Source of the DNA: Opacimonas sp040514355
GTDB lineage: Bacteria > Pseudomonadota > Gammaproteobacteria > Enterobacterales > Alteromonadaceae
DNA: 34,796 nucleotides
Direction of reading: 5' to 3'
Assembly: GCA_040514355.1 (NCBI GenBank)
Contig: JBEVCF010000053.1
Span: forward strand, 1-34,796
The notes beneath the pieces are model-generated. The model was not told the origin of the DNA. It made no database searches and saw only the letters and a program-made list of their open reading frames with translations. Below are positions 32,257 through 34,796 of the stretch, piece by piece (the first letter of the stretch is position 1; every line of letters starts with the position of its first letter). A program made the translations under genes and the position numbers.

Positions 32257-34077
32257 ATGCCCAACCAAATTCAACATTTTTATATCCCTGAAGATCAGTC
32301 AATTTATTTGCTGTCATCCAAAGATGCACAAAAGCTCAAAGACTGGTTAGCGCTGTGTGCAAAAGAATTATCGCGCTTGGGGTATCGAAATATTAAGTTG
32401 ATAGGCAAAGGCGCCTTCGGTTTTGCCTTTGCTGGTATCGGCGAGGGCGAAGTCGAATATGTGTTCAAATTTTCCCGCATTGATTTGCCGACACCCGTGC
32501 AAGACCGCTTAAGTGAAGAAGCGGAAATGCTCAGTATGGTTGAACATCCAGCGGTCCCCAAATTTATTGCTTTTGAAAAGCTACACGGTCAATCTATATT
32601 AGTCATGGAACGCGCACCAGGCATCGATTTGGAAGCGTACAGCTTGCGCTATGGACGCATTTCGGCACAGATGGCAGTATCTATTATCCTGCAATTATTA
32701 GATATTTTTGCCTATTTGCACGATGTTGGAGCTCACAAACGCCTTCAAATCCATGGCGATATCAAACCCTCTAACATTATGTGGGATGAGGACACAAAAC
32801 AGATCGCTTTGATCGATTGGGGCTCAAGTGTCTATGCGCAGTGTGATCTCTATGGTCACTCCCAATCAAGCAATGTCATGGATCTTCTTAGTCAAGATCA
32901 GCAACAAACCAATGCCCGGTTAGGCGATGTTTACTTCATTGGTCAGGAACAACTCCAAGGTGACTTATCCTCCCCGATTTTTGATTATCAGGGGCTAGCC
33001 AGTACTATTTATGCGCTCTGTTCAGCACAAAGCGCACGGTTCGGGCATCAGGTTATCACGCCCAAGTCGCTAGGTTTACCCAAGGTTTGGGCCGATGTAC
33101 TTGAAGCATTGTTTGATAGCTCACCGAGTCGGCGTTCACAAGGTATTGAATATTTAAATAAGCATCGATTTTATTTAGCTAATACTGTGTTTCATCCTGA
33201 TTATACAATTCCATGTTCACGCGTGCTTGATCTGTGGTTTAGTGATGAAGACATTGATATCGAGACTGTGGTGTACAGTTCTAGAAAATCCTTTCTCAAG
33301 GAAGAAAGTGCTCTCACAGAAGCCCAGCTCAACCATGTCAGTGATGCGCAATTTGAACGTTACTACAAACAATATTTACAAGGCATGGGGGATACCGAAA
33401 AGGCTTTTATCACTGCGGTTAGTCGTTTGGGGAAATATCCACTAGTCGGCGGACTAGTGCTGCGTTGGGAGCAGCAGGGTATTGCACTAGAAGCTAACCT
33501 GACCTTGATGGATAAAACACTGTCGGTTGCCGTCGAACAAGCGTTGGAAAATGTGATCACCTTAGCCCGTGCCATCCGACGTCAAGGTGTATTTAAAGCG
33601 TGTTTATTCGATGCCAAAGCTACCTTACACTTTGAGCGTCAGACCCCTCAAGATATATTTACAAACGCACCAGCCCACACCATCCCCTTTACCATTAAAG
33701 CCCTTGCAGCCAGAGATCTCACTTTGAGTCAGCACTCTTATTTTGAGGATGGCGAAGATCCCGATGAATACTTATCCTTACCGCTAGGTATTGAGGCCAA
33801 AATCACCGAATTAAATCAAATTCATCATTGCGGCTGCATCATATTTGAAGTGTTACCATTGCATATGAAGATCCACAGTAGTTTAATTTTATTAGAACCC
33901 AAACAAGCCGCTCGTTTTAGCCTTCTGTTAGACGATATAATCAATATGATTTCTGATATTACCGACATGGGTATTGCGGGTTTTATGAAATTACCGTACA
34001 AGGATACCCGTCACTTTAGTTATCAATCAGAAGCACCAACTTATTATCATCCACGCAACGCAAAAGCAGCATTATGA
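32257..34077 (+). CDS. Atypical Ser/Thr protein-kinase-like protein with a long unassigned C-terminal region
   Basis: This 606-residue protein has an N-terminal kinase fold (about 45-310) with the glycine loop GKGAFGFAF (50-58), the ATP lysine Lys71 (YVFKFSR) and a candidate alpha-C glutamate near 88-90. The catalytic loop is HGDIKPSN (His166, Asp168, Lys170, Asn173), and DWG at 187-189 replaces the usual DFG. HGD instead of HRD places it among atypical or RIO/aminoglycoside-like variants of the fold, but the active residues are complete. Residues about 310-606 match nothing I recognise and contain no membrane helix. The gene is 3 bases after rlmJ and overlaps tesB by 4 bases (ATGA). Substrate and signal are unknown. 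Confidence 0.8.
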   Translation: MPNQIQHFYIPEDQSIYLLSSKDAQKLKDWLALCAKELSRLGYRNIKLIGKGAFGFAFAGIGEGEVEYVFKFSRIDLPTPVQDRLSEEAEMLSMVEHPAVPKFIAFEKLHGQSILVMERAPGIDLEAYSLRYGRISAQMAVSIILQLLDIFAYLHDVGAHKRLQIHGDIKPSNIMWDEDTKQIALIDWGSSVYAQCDLYGHSQSSNVMDLLSQDQQQTNARLGDVYFIGQEQLQGDLSSPIFDYQGLASTIYALCSAQSARFGHQVITPKSLGLPKVWADVLEALFDSSPSRRSQGIEYLNKHRFYLANTVFHPDYTIPCSRVLDLWFSDEDIDIETVVYSSRKSFLKEESALTEAQLNHVSDAQFERYYKQYLQGMGDTEKAFITAVSRLGKYPLVGGLVLRWEQQGIALEANLTLMDKTLSVAVEQALENVITLARAIRRQGVFKACLFDAKATLHFERQTPQDIFTNAPAHTIPFTIKALAARDLTLSQHSYFEDGEDPDEYLSLPLGIEAKITELNQIHHCGCIIFEVLPLHMKIHSSLILLEPKQAARFSLLLDDIINMISDITDMGIAGFMKLPYKDTRHFSYQSEAPTYYHPRNAKAAL

Positions 34078-34796
34078 ATAAAGAAGTAAACTTAGCACAA
34101 TTATTTGATCTTGAAACCATAGAGCAGGGGTTATACCGAGGGATTTCATGGGATTTAGGCTTTCCCGCAGTATTTGGCGGACAAGTGCTTGGTCAAGCGC
34201 TTGTCGCCGCGTATCACACCGTGTCCAAAGATCAGTTTGCCCATTCGTTTCACAGTTACTTTTTACTCCCAGGTGATGCGGCCAAACCCATTGTTTATGA
34301 CGTTGAAATCGTGCGCGATGGAAGGAGTTTTAGTACTAGGCGGGTGAAAGCCTTACAACACGGCAAAGTGATATTTTATATGACTGCATCGTTTCAATTA
34401 GCGCAAACCGGCCTAGCACATCAACATGCAGTCCTACCTGAGTTGCCACACGCCGATACTTTAGACAACGATATAGACTTATTTGCTAGCAAACATGCAC
34501 CGTTATCTGATGCTCAGCAGCGCACGTTGGAATATCATCGTCCGATTGATATTCGCACCGTTAACATACATGCCAGTTTTGGCGCGGATGTGATTGCTCC
34601 TGAACGTCACATTTGGATGCGAGCTCGCGACCCACTACCCGAGAATATTATCTTTCATCAAGCTGCGATTGCTTATGCTTCGGATTACCACTTCTTGAGT
34701 ACGGCATTACAAGCTCATGCTATTGACTATATGGATAAACAGTTGCGCATGGCTACAATAGATCACGCAATGTGGTTTCACCAACCACACAATTTT
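34074..34796 (+). CDS. tesB: Acyl-CoA thioesterase II TesB (partial, runs off the right edge)
   Basis: TesB hydrolyses acyl-CoAs to free fatty acid and CoA. The frame is open for 241 codons to the window edge; E. coli TesB has 286. It is a double hot-dog protein: the first domain has FGGQVLGQALVAAYHTV and HSFHSYFLLPGD, and the second begins near the IDIRTVN segment. The catalytic Asp204 lies in YASDYHFLSTAL, at the same position as in E. coli, and MWFHQPHNF is at the edge. The ATG overlaps the kinase stop by 4 bases, so its translation is coupled to the kinase gene. Confidence 0.93.
   Translation, partial: MNKEVNLAQLFDLETIEQGLYRGISWDLGFPAVFGGQVLGQALVAAYHTVSKDQFAHSFHSYFLLPGDAAKPIVYDVEIVRDGRSFSTRRVKALQHGKVIFYMTASFQLAQTGLAHQHAVLPELPHADTLDNDIDLFASKHAPLSDAQQRTLEYHRPIDIRTVNIHASFGADVIAPERHIWMRARDPLPENIIFHQAAIAYASDYHFLSTALQAHAIDYMDKQLRMATIDHAMWFHQPHNF

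Noticed and set aside
1..34796. Defence island, prophage, integron, CRISPR array or secondary-metabolite cluster
   Set aside because: No integrase, transposase, phage structural gene, repeat-spacer pattern or assembly-line enzyme is present; nearly every gene is a recognisable core or metabolic gene.

Overview
The window is a chromosomal stretch of a gammaproteobacterium, most likely a marine relative of the Alteromonadales. Three things point there: the protein families, the moderately AT-rich sequence, and a gene order that follows the Escherichia coli block purM/purN, hda, yfgD, bepA, perM, bcp, dapA, bamC, purC, with lineage-specific insertions. No rRNA, tRNA, CRISPR array, insertion sequence or prophage was seen, and no gene-free stretch exceeds 300 bases. 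Two 10-N scaffold gaps (9052-9061 and 15114-15123) interrupt genes.

Layout. 1-1070: the start of a glutathione peroxidase gene, divergent from a 3-hydroxyisobutyrate-dehydrogenase-type reductase. 1109-5794 (minus): a tightly overlapping four-gene operon for glucosylglycerate: glycerate 3-kinase, HAD phosphatase, glucosyl-3-phosphoglycerate synthase and a GH13 sugar phosphorylase. Together these can make the solute, split it phosphorolytically and return glycerate to 3-phosphoglycerate. 5901-7595 (minus): cmoA-cmoB for tRNA wobble uridine modification. 7682-8329: an orphan LuxR-type response regulator, followed by a strong bidirectional terminator. 8408-10929 (minus): fadE, split only by an N gap, with a probable FadR operator at its promoter. 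11017-12714 (minus): purM-purN.

12816-14671 (plus): a DUF2066 secreted protein and hda. 14692-18046 (minus): an unusual HELGH-containing lipoprotein, a DUF2069 membrane protein, a WrbA-type quinone reductase and the ArsC-family yfgD. 18113-21275: a membrane-anchored thioredoxin, the periplasmic protease bepA (minus) and the permease-like perM. 21409-24868: a bcp peroxiredoxin without the usual resolving cysteine (minus), then the dapA-bamC-purC operon closed by a clear terminator. gcvR, which sits beside bcp in E. coli, is absent.

24948-27745: an ICMT/PEMT-like membrane methyltransferase, the rluF pseudouridine synthase and a MATE efflux pump. 27908-31345: E1-alpha, E1-beta and E2 of a branched-chain-type 2-oxoacid dehydrogenase, with no E3 in the window. 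31405-34796: rlmJ, an atypical Ser/Thr kinase-like protein with a large unassigned C-terminal half, and the start of tesB, translationally coupled to the kinase gene.

The main metabolic story is the self-contained glucosylglycerate cycle. The least explained proteins are the HELGH lipoprotein and the kinase. All calls come from reading the sequence and recalling families; no database search was run.
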